64,000 bases of DNA, taken from NCBI RefSeq assembly GCF_900167135.1, contig NZ_FUWZ01000006.1:310001-374000 (forward strand), in the 5' to 3' direction. Position 1 is the stretch's first letter, and each line of letters opens with the position of its first letter. Made by a program: the position numbers and the translations under genes. The notes under the pieces are model-generated. The model made no database searches. It was not told the origin of the DNA and saw only the letters and a list, made by a program, of their open reading frames with translations. Positions 44,488 to 53,141 of the stretch are shown one piece after another. Source of the stretch: Chitinophaga eiseniae (lineage in GTDB: Bacteria > Bacteroidota > Bacteroidia > Chitinophagales > Chitinophagaceae).

Positions 44488-45984
44488 ATGGCGCGCATTA
44501 AACCAGTACCGGACCCCAACCGCACACAACCCACGCCCGCAGCGGCGCCCGCAGACGCCACGCCGGATGCGGACAAAGACGGCTACGACACCGATTTTAA
44601 AGGACTGAATGAAGAGGAAGACGGAGAGGAAAAGGATGAAAAAAAAGACAGTGAATATGATGGTACCGCCGTCAACGAAAAAGAAGAACAGACCGACGAT
44701 ACCAAATGCCCGCATTGTAAGGACGATATCACGCTGGCCCAGATAAAGGCTATCACCACTATCGACGCCAAAAACGAGGCTATGGTGACCAAGCTGCTGG
44801 AATACCTGAACCTCTACAAGGCAGACCATAAAATAGATACCTGCGTGCGTAAAGCACACTTTATAGCGCAGGCCCTGCACGAATCCGGCAGCTTCAGTGT
44901 ATTGGAAGAAGACCTCAACTACCGTCCTTCTACGCTGACCAGCTACTGGAAGAAAGACGAATTCATCGCCCTTACGGACGCCAATATTGCCGCCCACAAA
45001 TCCCACTTTTCCGTGGCGGCTCCCAAGCCCGCCGCTAAAGGCAAGGACGCCAAAACCGCGGCGCCGGCGGCCGCACCTGCCGCCCCGGTGGCTGATCAGT
45101 ACAAAGACTACAGCCTGAACCCCGCCTATATATATGGTAACACCAACAAGGAAAGCACTGTCAAACTTACCAGCAGCGACGGTAAAAGTAAAATTGAACT
45201 TAACCTTGTCAAACACAGGGCGGACGAGCGGATTGTAGGCAACCGCAAATACGGTGGCAGAGACGGGAACAGCAAAGACAACGACGACGGCTACAACTTC
45301 CGCGGCCACGGCATTATTCAGCTCACTCACAAGCCCGCCTATACGTCATTTACCGAGTTTGCCCAGAAGACCGGTTTCAACAACGAAAAAAGCACGCTGG
45401 ATTTCACTGCCACCTCGGAAGAAAAAGGAGTTAAAAAATGTAACTCCGACCTGCTGAGCGACAAGGCCGATCCAAAGTATGCCGTACAAAGCGCGGTATG
45501 GTTCTGGAGCACCTATAAAAGCGGCTCAAAACTTGAGAGCAAGTCAGATGATGAAAATTTCGCCGGCGTGACCAATGTGATCAACGGCGGCAACCACGGC
45601 ACCAAGGACCGTTATACCAAACTACTGAACGGACGCAAAGAATTGCTGGTATACGATCACTACCGGTACCTGCTGGAAAACTCGAAGGACGAAAAATTCA
45701 AACAAAAGCTCAAAGACGCGCTGACCAAGGCAGCATCCGCACAGTCCGTATGCGCCTATAGTAAAAAAACAAAGAAATTTGACGCAAATTGCATCTCCGT
45801 TGACGCCGATCCAGACGCACAGGCAGTACTGGACGAATTTGGCGGGAATGGTAAACAGGACGCTGCCAAAGGCAAAAAAGACGACAAGTCCAAAGCGCCA
45901 CCGGCAGCTCCGGGCCAGGCCGGGGCGGCTGGCAAACCGGTCCCTGGACAGACGCCTCCCGGCAAACCCGCTCCAAAACATTAA
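44488..45984 (+). CDS. GH19-like (chitinase/muramidase) cell-wall hydrolase
   Basis: 498 aa, no signal peptide. An acidic, low-complexity N terminus (1-70) is followed by a CPHCKDDITLAQIKAI segment (Cys74, Cys77), then the catalytic domain with KAHFIAQALHESGSF (probable acid Glu132), LNYRPSTL and GYNFRGHGIIQLTHKPAY, the lysozyme-like GRG-x-IQLT motif. An alanine/lysine-rich insertion is at about 175-205 and the C terminus is a Pro/Ala/Gly tail. Related enzymes serve as phage endolysins and type VI effectors. Lack of an export signal and the PAAR-like gene 7 bp upstream favour delivery by an injection machine. Confidence 0.8.
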   Translation: MARIKPVPDPNRTQPTPAAAPADATPDADKDGYDTDFKGLNEEEDGEEKDEKKDSEYDGTAVNEKEEQTDDTKCPHCKDDITLAQIKAITTIDAKNEAMVTKLLEYLNLYKADHKIDTCVRKAHFIAQALHESGSFSVLEEDLNYRPSTLTSYWKKDEFIALTDANIAAHKSHFSVAAPKPAAKGKDAKTAAPAAAPAAPVADQYKDYSLNPAYIYGNTNKESTVKLTSSDGKSKIELNLVKHRADERIVGNRKYGGRDGNSKDNDDGYNFRGHGIIQLTHKPAYTSFTEFAQKTGFNNEKSTLDFTATSEEKGVKKCNSDLLSDKADPKYAVQSAVWFWSTYKSGSKLESKSDDENFAGVTNVINGGNHGTKDRYTKLLNGRKELLVYDHYRYLLENSKDEKFKQKLKDALTKAASAQSVCAYSKKTKKFDANCISVDADPDAQAVLDEFGGNGKQDAAKGKKDDKSKAPPAAPGQAGAAGKPVPGQTPPGKPAPKH

Positions 45985-45994
45985 AAACAGCAGC

Positions 45995-46549
45995 ATGAAA
46001 ATAGCTTTCCTTTTTCTGGCACTACTCACTACAACGGTTACACGGGCGCAGCAGCCTGCAGGCGATGAAGCTTACAAAAAGTTCATTCCAGCCGGGTACG
46101 AAGTCAGGGACGTGGTAAACGGCGACCTCAATGGCGATCATGTTCCGGACGTAGTACTGGTACTGCAGCCTAAAGCAGCGTCCCCCTCCTCCGACGCGCC
46201 GGAATCGCGGCCCTTCATGATCCTGCTGAGCAACCACCAGCATCAGCTGTCGCTGGCGGTGACCAACAAGGACATTATCCTCCCGGCCGACATTGGCGGC
46301 ACACTGGGCGACCCTTATGTCAGCACGACCATCGACAACTGTTCTTTTACCATTGAACAATATTATGGCAGCCGGGAAAGGACCCGCACCGAGACCACCT
46401 TCTGTTATGTGCCCGCTAAAAAGGACTGGCTGCTGAATAAGGTCGTTACCACCACAGAAGACGCCCTCAACGCAGACGCAGCTAAAACCATTGTTAAAAA
46501 AGGAAAACAGCTGAAGCCTGTCAGCATAAAGAAATACACGGGAGATTAA
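45995..46549 (+). CDS. Small periplasmic protein, candidate immunity protein
   Basis: 184 aa with a signal peptide (ending VTRAQQ). DVVNGDLNGDHVPDVVLVLQ is an FG-GAP/EF-hand-like calcium-binding type motif seen in periplasmic proteins; the rest has two cysteines that could form a disulfide. It starts 10 bp after the muramidase gene and ends the operon. A secreted partner directly after a cell-wall hydrolase is the usual arrangement for an immunity protein, but nothing in the sequence proves it. Confidence 0.65.
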   Translation: MKIAFLFLALLTTTVTRAQQPAGDEAYKKFIPAGYEVRDVVNGDLNGDHVPDVVLVLQPKAASPSSDAPESRPFMILLSNHQHQLSLAVTNKDIILPADIGGTLGDPYVSTTIDNCSFTIEQYYGSRERTRTETTFCYVPAKKDWLLNKVVTTTEDALNADAAKTIVKKGKQLKPVSIKKYTGD

Positions 46550-46557
46550 ACCGAGCC

Positions 46558-46587
46558 TTATCCCCGGGACGATCGTCCCGGGGATAA
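46558..46587. terminator. Perfect 30-bp palindrome ending the effector island
   Basis: TTATCCCCGGGACGA is the exact reverse complement of the following 15 bases. It lies eight bases after the last gene and before the convergent beta-lactamase gene. There is no T run, so termination would rely on the stem or on Rho. A similar CCCCGGGC/GCCCGGGG stem is at 53104. Confidence 0.6.
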
Positions 46588-46654
46588 CCTATCGCCCCTG
46601 CTTACGGACCTCCTCCTCTGTCTGATTAACGGCCCCATTATTTATCCATTTTCA

Positions 46655-47407
46655 TTACGGATGTTTCTCCTCGTATGCTTTTATGAGTTCCAGCGTATGA
46701 TCGCAGGCGTTATGACGGCTGTCCAGCGGACCATGCCCGGGCACCGTAGCCACTGGCCGCGGATAACGGGCTTTAAGTTTCAGCATGGATTTCTTCCATT
46801 CCCGCGGGCTGGCATCTGACAGGTTGCCCAGGTCGCGGGAATCGGTGCTTTTAACAAAGCAGCCGCCATACAACACATTGTCATCCGGTACCCAAATGAC
46901 AATGTTGTCCGGACTGTGTCCTGCGCCCGGGTAAAATACTTCCAGCCGGCGGTCGCCGAAACGGAAAGTGGTGTCTTCCGGAATGATATATTGCGCCTGA
47001 TCGTTGTTTTCTTTTTTACACAGCGCCAGTGTATGGGCGGTGGAATAGGTCTTGATGCCTATTGCGGCCAGCGCGTTGAGACCGGCGGTGCGGTCATCAT
47101 GAAAATGGGTGGCAATGCAGGCGATCACCGCTTTACCGTGCCTTTGCCGGATGGTGTCCAGCAGCGGCGTCAGTTGGGAAGTATCCCAGGGAACGTCTAT
47201 CATAACCGCTCCCTGGCGGGTTATGACGTACATGCTATTGGACGGAAAACGGGAGCCGTCTTCCAGCGTGCCCATTGTCGTATATACGTAACAGTTACCA
47301 GCCAGATGGCTGATGTGAAGTGGTTCGTTTTGTGTTTGCGCTTTTAGGGCAGAGGGCAGTAAAGCAGCCATCAGGGCGATGCCCGTTATATATTGCAGTC
47401 GTTTCAT
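46655..47407 (-). CDS. Subclass B1 metallo-beta-lactamase
   Basis: 250 aa with a signal peptide (ending ALKAQ). All six B1 zinc ligands are present: His101, His103 and Asp105 in ATHFHDDRTAG, His164 in GAGHSPDNIVIW, Cys183 in LYGGCFVKS and His225 in VPGHG. VPWDTSQ is also typical. The enzyme hydrolyses beta-lactams, usually including carbapenems, in the periplasm. The start at 47407 is supported by a promoter at 47443-47476; a longer in-frame ATG at 47716 would include the promoter. It stands alone and has neighbours typical of the chromosome, so it is likely intrinsic. Confidence 0.9.
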   Translation of the reverse strand: MKRLQYITGIALMAALLPSALKAQTQNEPLHISHLAGNCYVYTTMGTLEDGSRFPSNSMYVITRQGAVMIDVPWDTSQLTPLLDTIRQRHGKAVIACIATHFHDDRTAGLNALAAIGIKTYSTAHTLALCKKENNDQAQYIIPEDTTFRFGDRRLEVFYPGAGHSPDNIVIWVPDDNVLYGGCFVKSTDSRDLGNLSDASPREWKKSMLKLKARYPRPVATVPGHGPLDSRHNACDHTLELIKAYEEKHP

Positions 47408-47442
47408 GAAATGGTCTGGATTTAATGAGTGTGTCGGCGATG

Positions 47443-47476
47443 CAATGTTAGGTAAGTTTATGCATATCACAAAAAA
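47443..47476 (-). promoter_or_regulatory. Promoter of the metallo-beta-lactamase gene
   Basis: On the reverse strand TTTTTTG (47470-47476), 19 bases, then TAACATTG (47443-47450) fits the Bacteroidota consensus with one mismatch. It places the start of transcription about 30 bases before the ATG at 47407. Confidence 0.65.
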
Positions 47477-47702
47477 GCGCTTACACAGAAAGTAACGAAA
47501 AGTACCATGATAGTGATAATTATTACCATTCCAGGGAGCAGGACCGGTGTAATTTTGGATCGGCAGCGGGGATTTAAAGAAATGGCCGGTATTCCGGAAA
47601 GAGCCGGTGCGAAATAACAACATACCAAAACCTGGAAAGACCAAAGACCAAAGCAAGCGACGAATCAACATGGATAGATAAGGGTTAACCGATGACTTGT
47701 TA

Positions 47703-47740
47703 CAAAAGAAAAGCATAGCGGCTTCGCTATGCTTTTTGTT
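47703..47740 (-). terminator. Terminator after the araC-methyltransferase pair
   Basis: AAAAGCATAGCG and CGCTATGCTTTT pair perfectly around GCTT. Read on the reverse strand it is followed by TTTTCTTTTG-like sequence and lies eight bases after the methyltransferase stop. Confidence 0.85.
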
Positions 47741-47747
47741 GTATCCT

Positions 47748-48263
47748 CTATATCCTCATTGCCGTCAGGGCGTACATCCTGCCGGAACGATACACCGACG
47801 GCCGTTCACCGAGGAAGGTAACCCGTGAAAATCCTTCGGCCACCAGCAGTTGTTGCAGCGCATTCCGCCGGACGGGGTATGGCACCCACGCATTGGCGAC
47901 GTCGGTATCATACTCCACGAATATCCACTGGGCGCCAGGCGCCAGCCGGCTGCTCAGCTGACGGAGCAGCGCCTGTTTATCTTTCACGTAATGCAACGAA
48001 TTAGCCATAAGAATGCCTTGTAAGCCTTCTACCGGCAAGGTATTTTGAACAAAATCAAGTTGTAGCGGGACGATCTTTTGTTGCGCCGGATGGGGACGTG
48101 CAGTCAGCTTTACCGGCGCTGCGTCAACCGCGTAAATGGTGCTGCCGGCGGGCAACAGGTTAGCCAGCGCGTAGGTAAACAAACCACTGCCGCAGCCAAG
48201 GTCTGCCCAGGCGCCCGCTGTATAATCCGCTTTAATCAGTTGTATGGCTTCCTTTAGTTCCAT
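47748..48263 (-). CDS. Class I SAM-dependent methyltransferase
   Basis: 171 aa. The SAM-binding motif I is WADLGCGSGLFTYALA, motif II contains IYAVDAAPVKL, and the post-motif segment is GILMANSLHYVKDKQALLRQ. The protein is short, with a compact Rossmann fold and no recognisable acceptor domain. It begins seven bases after the araC stop on the same strand and is probably co-transcribed with it. Substrate unknown. Confidence 0.87.
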   Translation of the reverse strand: MELKEAIQLIKADYTAGAWADLGCGSGLFTYALANLLPAGSTIYAVDAAPVKLTARPHPAQQKIVPLQLDFVQNTLPVEGLQGILMANSLHYVKDKQALLRQLSSRLAPGAQWIFVEYDTDVANAWVPYPVRRNALQQLLVAEGFSRVTFLGERPSVYRSGRMYALTAMRI

Positions 48264-48270
48264 TGATTTT

Positions 48271-49059
48271 TTATTTCAGCAGCCGGAAATCGCTGGGCCG
48301 CATGTTAAGCATTTGCTGAAAAGTATTACTGAACGCAGTGATCCCCGAATACCCCACCTCATAAGCCACTTCACTCACATTCATTTCCGTTTGCAACAAC
48401 AGTTCCATGGCCCGTATCATCTTCAGCATTTTTACATATTGCAGGAATGAAGTGTTCAGCGTTTGTTTGAAGAGCCTTGTCAGGTTCCGTACGCTGTGGC
48501 CGAAGTGTGCCGCCACCTCCGGCAACATCAGCGGTTCACTGACATTGTCATGCAGATAGCGGAGAATATCCTGCATACGGCTGTCTTCCGTGGTGGGCAA
48601 CAGGATGGAAAAAGGCTGGCCACTGGTATGCGGCAGTATATGCTTCAACGTTGTTAATACTTCATGCTGCCAGGACCCTGGCAGGATATCACCCCGCCAC
48701 GCCGCAGAAAGCTGCAGGATTTCATTCACCACGCCTGTTACCGGGTAAATGCTCAGCCGGCCGTAAAAAGGATCGCTGGCATCTTCTTCATCCATAAAAT
48801 AGATATTATGGATCACCAGCGAAGAGCTGTTGAATTTGATGTTGTGGTCCACTCCCGGCGGGATCCATACATAATGCTGTGCGGGAATGTAGTATTGTTT
48901 ATCGTGCGTATTCAGGTAGGCAATGCCTCCTTCCACCAGCAATATCTGGCTTTTATCATGACAGTGCATGGGGAAGCGGTTCTCCAGCGGTTCATTCAAT
49001 ACATAGATCGCCTCCGGGTTGCTGTCTATTTCGTTCCTGAATTTTTTGAAGACATCCAT
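48271..49059 (-). CDS. AraC-family regulator of efflux module B
   Basis: 262 aa with the same architecture as the protein at 31213-32022: N-terminal cupin (RFPMHCHDKSQILLVEGG, QHYVWIPPGVDHN) and C-terminal AraC helix-turn-helix pair (LPEVAAHFGHSVRNLTRLF, VSEVAYEVGYSGITAFSNTF, MRPSDFRL). It is divergent from the module B tolC gene at 49149, with palindromic sequence between them. Confidence 0.92.
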   Translation of the reverse strand: MDVFKKFRNEIDSNPEAIYVLNEPLENRFPMHCHDKSQILLVEGGIAYLNTHDKQYYIPAQHYVWIPPGVDHNIKFNSSSLVIHNIYFMDEEDASDPFYGRLSIYPVTGVVNEILQLSAAWRGDILPGSWQHEVLTTLKHILPHTSGQPFSILLPTTEDSRMQDILRYLHDNVSEPLMLPEVAAHFGHSVRNLTRLFKQTLNTSFLQYVKMLKMIRAMELLLQTEMNVSEVAYEVGYSGITAFSNTFQQMLNMRPSDFRLLK

Positions 49060-49062
49060 ACG

Positions 49063-49088
49063 TGGCCAAAATTAGTAAATATTTGGCC
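49063..49088. promoter_or_regulatory. Operator-like palindrome of efflux module B
   Basis: GGCCAAA (49064-49070) and TTTGGCC (49082-49088) form an inverted repeat with an 11-base spacer. The left part, read on the reverse strand, is TTTACTAATTTTGGCCA, the counterpart of the site at 31195-31211. Confidence 0.55.
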
Positions 49089-49148
49089 TATTATACCAAA
49101 TAAGACTTTCCCTCAATCGTCAATTTTGCACTAACCATTTTTCTGTAG

Positions 49149-50456
49149 ATGATGAAATACGATACATTACGTTTATCCCTGCTGCTGGTCATCGCTTATC
49201 CATGGCCCGTTTACGGCCAGCAGCCCCGTCCGGGCGACATTACGCTGGCCATGGTATGGGAGCAGGCTGAAGCCGGTAACCGGCAGATCAGCGTGCAGCA
49301 ACAGGAACTGGCGGGCAGCGCGGAGAGAGTGCTGGCGGCCCGCGACACCCGACTGCCGTCGCTCAATGTGGACGGTACCTACTCCCGCCTGAGCAATATG
49401 CCCCTGTACACCGATGGTATCCTGCACGCCCCTACGCAGTTTCCCGTTTCACATGAGCACTATGCCGCCGGCAGTAACCTGTACGTCAACCTGTACAATG
49501 GCGGACAGACCACGCGGGAAATTGCCATGGCCAAAGCGGAACAGTCCATCTCCGTTACAAGGCTGCAACGCTCCGTAGCCGATATTCGTTATGAAGCTGC
49601 GGTACATTTCCTCGACCTATACCGCTATCAGCAGTTCAAAATGCTGCTGGAACAGGATATCCGTGCCGGCGAGCTGCAGCTCTCCGAAATAAAGCACCTG
49701 TATAAAAACGGGCTGGTACTAAAAAGCGATGTGCTGCGGGAAGAGGTGAAGATTGCCAATCAGCAACTGTCACTGACGGAGATCAACAACAACATCGCGA
49801 TCGGCACGCAGCAACTCCACTACCTGATGGGCAGGCCCGATACCGGCGCATTGTACCCTATCGTGGAATTATCGCCAACTGCTGCGCCAGCCCCCGACAC
49901 GACCAGCCAGGATGCCCTTGAATACAAACTGGCGCTGAAACATACCAGTCTCGGCGCATTAAAGCTGGACCAGGTAAAAGCCGCACCACTGCCAAAGCTC
50001 GGGTTCTTCGCGGAATACCGTTACACCTATCCGCAAACATCATATTATCCGTATTCCAGGGTGCCCTGGTCCGCCGGCCAGGCAGGCCTGAGCCTCAGTG
50101 TGCCCGTTGCCGCCTTTTATCAGAACCGGCATAAAACCCGGGCCGCCCGCATTGCGTGGCAGCAACAGCAGACACTGACGGCCAGCATACAGGACAAACT
50201 ACGCCAGGACATACACGCGGCTTTCCTGCATTACCAGGAAGCCATCCAGCAGACAGCGGTGGCGCGCAGCAATATGTTGCAGGCCACGGAGAGCCTGCGC
50301 ATCCTGCGCAACGCCTATTTCAACCAGCAATCACTGTTGAGCGACCTGCTGGACGCAGAAACACAGCTGCTGCAATCCAAATTCAACCTCACCACCGCCC
50401 TGGTGAAAGTACAGGTACAACATTATCAACTACTCAGATTAACAGGAAGAATATGA
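49149..50456 (+). CDS. TolC-family outer-membrane efflux protein (module B)
   Basis: 435 aa with a signal peptide (ending VYGQQ). OEP repeats begin ITLAMVWEQAEAGNRQISVQ and end DAETQLLQSKFNLTTALVKV. It is first of a three-gene operon; its TGA overlaps the ATG of the HlyD gene (ATGA at 50453-50456). Paralogue of 29792-31126. Confidence 0.92.
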   Translation: MMKYDTLRLSLLLVIAYPWPVYGQQPRPGDITLAMVWEQAEAGNRQISVQQQELAGSAERVLAARDTRLPSLNVDGTYSRLSNMPLYTDGILHAPTQFPVSHEHYAAGSNLYVNLYNGGQTTREIAMAKAEQSISVTRLQRSVADIRYEAAVHFLDLYRYQQFKMLLEQDIRAGELQLSEIKHLYKNGLVLKSDVLREEVKIANQQLSLTEINNNIAIGTQQLHYLMGRPDTGALYPIVELSPTAAPAPDTTSQDALEYKLALKHTSLGALKLDQVKAAPLPKLGFFAEYRYTYPQTSYYPYSRVPWSAGQAGLSLSVPVAAFYQNRHKTRAARIAWQQQQTLTASIQDKLRQDIHAAFLHYQEAIQQTAVARSNMLQATESLRILRNAYFNQQSLLSDLLDAETQLLQSKFNLTTALVKVQVQHYQLLRLTGRI

Positions 50457-51502
50457 ACAAACAACTGACAACGACCGACCGGTTTATCCTCTACGGCACG
50501 CGGGCGGCAGCGCTCTTTACAGCCGCAGGCCTCTGCTGCTGGGGGGTGTGGTACTGCATGCGCCTCCTTCGCTATGAAGAAACCAACGACGCGCAAATAG
50601 AAGCCTATATCAATCCCATCAGCGCCCGTGTATCAGGCTATATCTCCCGAATACGTTTTGAAGAAAACCAATTCGTGAAAGCCGGCGACACGCTGGTGAT
50701 CATAGACGACCGGGACTATGCAGCGCAAGCCTCCGAAGCGGCGGCAGCCCTGGAAAACGCCCGGGCCCAGACAGCCTTGCTGGAAAGCCGTATCACCACC
50801 CTGAGAAACGAGGCCGCTGTTTCCGCTGCCCGTATCGACGCCGCCAAAGCGCGTCTGGCGCACCAGCAACAGGAATATCAGCGGTTCGCCAACCTGCTGG
50901 CTGAGGAGTCCACCACGCAACAGCGGTATGACAATGTAAAAGCCGCCCTGGACATTGCCACCTCCGAATACCAGGCTGCCTTGCGTGATCATGCCTCCGC
51001 CGAAGCCCGTATCGCAGAAGCAGCCCGGCAGTCAGCCGCCGTGACGGCGGAAATCAAACGCCGCGAAGCGGTGGCCGAGCAACACCAGCTCAGTGTAGGC
51101 TATACCGTTATCCGCGCACCCTACAACGGGCGCGTAGGCCGCAAGAACATACAGGAAGGGCAACTGATACAGGCGGGGCAGCCGCTCACTTTCATCTCCA
51201 ACGATGACACGCCGAAGTGGGTGGTGGCCAATTTCAAGGAGACGCAGGTACAGCAGTTCCGGGCCGGTCAACCGGTAACCATTACGGTAGACGCTTTTCC
51301 CGGAGAGACCTTTCACGGCGAGATCGCCTCCCTGTCGCCCGCTACCGGCTCCCGCTATTCGCTGCTGCCGCCGGACAATGCCACCGGGAACTTCGTCAAG
51401 ATCATCCAGCGGATACCTGTACGTATCCGTCTGCTGGAAAACCCTACCGTGCAGGCACGTTTCGTTGCCGGTATGAATGCCAATGTCTCTGTCAGTAAAT
51501 AG
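50453..51502 (+). CDS. HlyD/EmrA-family membrane fusion protein (module B)
   Basis: 349 aa. A membrane helix at about 15-38 precedes ETNDAQIEAYINPISARVSG, a coiled-coil hairpin and VIRAPYNGRVGRKNIQEGQL. The start at 50453 was chosen from the overlap with tolC and the family N terminus; the reading frame is open 297 bases further upstream but that part is out of frame with real tolC sequence. Six bases separate it from the MFS gene. Confidence 0.92.
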   Translation: MNKQLTTTDRFILYGTRAAALFTAAGLCCWGVWYCMRLLRYEETNDAQIEAYINPISARVSGYISRIRFEENQFVKAGDTLVIIDDRDYAAQASEAAAALENARAQTALLESRITTLRNEAAVSAARIDAAKARLAHQQQEYQRFANLLAEESTTQQRYDNVKAALDIATSEYQAALRDHASAEARIAEAARQSAAVTAEIKRREAVAEQHQLSVGYTVIRAPYNGRVGRKNIQEGQLIQAGQPLTFISNDDTPKWVVANFKETQVQQFRAGQPVTITVDAFPGETFHGEIASLSPATGSRYSLLPPDNATGNFVKIIQRIPVRIRLLENPTVQARFVAGMNANVSVSK

Positions 51503-51508
51503 CCGCTT

Positions 51509-53098
51509 ATGTCCTCTGTTATATTACCACTTTTTAAACCCTGGGTCCCTGAATGGCTGATCCGTGTGAGCATCTTCCTGGTGTTGCTGCCCGCACTGGG
51601 CATCTTTGCGCTTTATTTCAGCAATGGCGCGGAAACCGCCGGCTACTATGGCATGGAGCCTGCGGACGTACAGTATTCCGTTATACTGATGTATGCCATG
51701 CTGGTGGCTTTTCTGCCGGTAGACGACCGGCTGGTGAAGTATATGAAGCCCCGGCCCTATCTTATTATTGGCGCAGTTATGAATACGCTGACCTGTTTTA
51801 TATGCGCCAGCAGCCGGAACATATCGGTGTTCATGATCTGTCGTTTTATACAGGGGGTGATGTGCGCTCCTTTTTGCAGCATCTGCCTGCATATGATCTT
51901 CTCCCGGCTACGTACTGACAGGGCGCGCGTGATAGGCTATTCCGTTTTCTACGGCAGCCTGCAGGTTTCCATCCCCGGCGGTGCGCTCTTCTGTAGCTGG
52001 TTATTACATTATGTTGAATTCAACCACCTGTTTTATTTCCTTGTGCTGCTGGAGATCCCCGGCATCCTGCTGATACTCCTGATTACAAACAATGTGCGCT
52101 TCCGGAAGAAATTCCCGTTGTACCAGCTCGATTGGCCCAGCGCTGTTTTATACGCTACGCTGCTGTGTATAGCGGGTTATATCTTTGTTTACGGCCAGCA
52201 GCTCAACTGGTTTTCCAACCCGCAGCTGCGCTGGTTGCTGCTCATTGCGCTGTCCAGCGGGCTCCTTTTCTGTGTAAGGCAGTTCGCTTTAAAACGCCCG
52301 TTGGTGAACCTCCGGTTGTTTCGTTTTGCCGGCTTCAGAAATGGGTTGCTGCTGCTCATTGCCTATTACACCTTTAAGGGTACCACCGGGCATGTATATG
52401 CCTATTTGCAAGGCGTGCTACAGGTAGATCCGATACACCTTACTCCGATATGGCTGAGCAACATCGCCGGTATCGTAATCGGCATGGTGGTGGCATCGCG
52501 ACTGGTACTTAACCAAACGGATACACGCTGGATACTGGGCAACGGCTTTCTGTTCCTGCTGTTGTTTCATATCTGGATGTACTTTTTGTTTTCCCGGGTC
52601 GCCGGCACCAGCCAGTTTTTGGTGCCCATGTGGATACAAGGCTTTGGAACAGGGGCGTTGTTTGTTCCTATTGTGATGTATGTGGTGGGGACCGTTCCGG
52701 CTGCGATGGCCGGCAGCGTATCTTTCATCGGTATCGCCGCCCGTTTCACCGGCTTCTGCGGCAGCCTCGCTTTCGCCAACTATTTCCAACTGTATGCCAG
52801 GAGCATCCATTACAATAAATTCAGGGAGCAGTTCACCGACATTAATCCCATGCGGGAAGATGTGCTGGAACAGTTCCGGCAACATTTCCTGGCAAATGGC
52901 CGGGACATGGCCACTGCCCGGCAGCTGGCGGACGGCGCAGCCAAACACCTGTTGCAGGAGCAAACAGGTTTACGCGCATCGATGGATTATTATGCCTGGA
53001 TGATTATCGGCTTAAGTGTATTGATGACCGTTATAATAGCGGGACCATGGGTCAAACAACAGGTATTGCGCCCCCGGAAGGCGTTTACGCCATATTGA
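51509..53098 (+). CDS. MFS multidrug transporter, DHA2 (EmrB)-like (module B)
   Basis: 529 aa, 14 predicted helices. The beginning FKPWVPEWLIRVSIFLVLLP and the segment GYYGMEPADVQYSVIL parallel the module A pump at 27117-28712. It is the inner-membrane pump of the second tripartite system and the last gene of its operon. Substrate unknown; divergence between the two pumps suggests different substrates. Confidence 0.9.
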   Translation: MSSVILPLFKPWVPEWLIRVSIFLVLLPALGIFALYFSNGAETAGYYGMEPADVQYSVILMYAMLVAFLPVDDRLVKYMKPRPYLIIGAVMNTLTCFICASSRNISVFMICRFIQGVMCAPFCSICLHMIFSRLRTDRARVIGYSVFYGSLQVSIPGGALFCSWLLHYVEFNHLFYFLVLLEIPGILLILLITNNVRFRKKFPLYQLDWPSAVLYATLLCIAGYIFVYGQQLNWFSNPQLRWLLLIALSSGLLFCVRQFALKRPLVNLRLFRFAGFRNGLLLLIAYYTFKGTTGHVYAYLQGVLQVDPIHLTPIWLSNIAGIVIGMVVASRLVLNQTDTRWILGNGFLFLLLFHIWMYFLFSRVAGTSQFLVPMWIQGFGTGALFVPIVMYVVGTVPAAMAGSVSFIGIAARFTGFCGSLAFANYFQLYARSIHYNKFREQFTDINPMREDVLEQFRQHFLANGRDMATARQLADGAAKHLLQEQTGLRASMDYYAWMIIGLSVLMTVIIAGPWVKQQVLRPRKAFTPY

Positions 53099-53103
53099 AG
53101 CAT

Positions 53104-53126
53104 TCCCCGGGCAGTAAGCCCGGGGA
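53104..53126. terminator. Hairpin between convergent MFS and histidine kinase genes
   Basis: TCCCCGGGC and GCCCGGGGA pair perfectly around AGTAA. No long T run follows on either strand, so it may work as a weak bidirectional terminator. Confidence 0.6.
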
Positions 53127-53141
53127 TATCTGTTTAGATAA

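Noticed and set aside
44455..45330. Reverse frame of 291 codons, rich in Val and Phe, within the GH19-like gene
   Set aside because: Composition comes from reading the Lys/Asp-rich sense strand backwards; no hydrophobic-helix pattern or start signals.
47408..47716. 103-residue N-terminal extension of the beta-lactamase
   Set aside because: The extension contains the gene's promoter and has no conserved features; the signal peptide begins at 47407.
50156..50452. Upstream extension of the module B HlyD gene
   Set aside because: It is out of frame within tolC; the ATG overlapping the tolC stop fits the family start.
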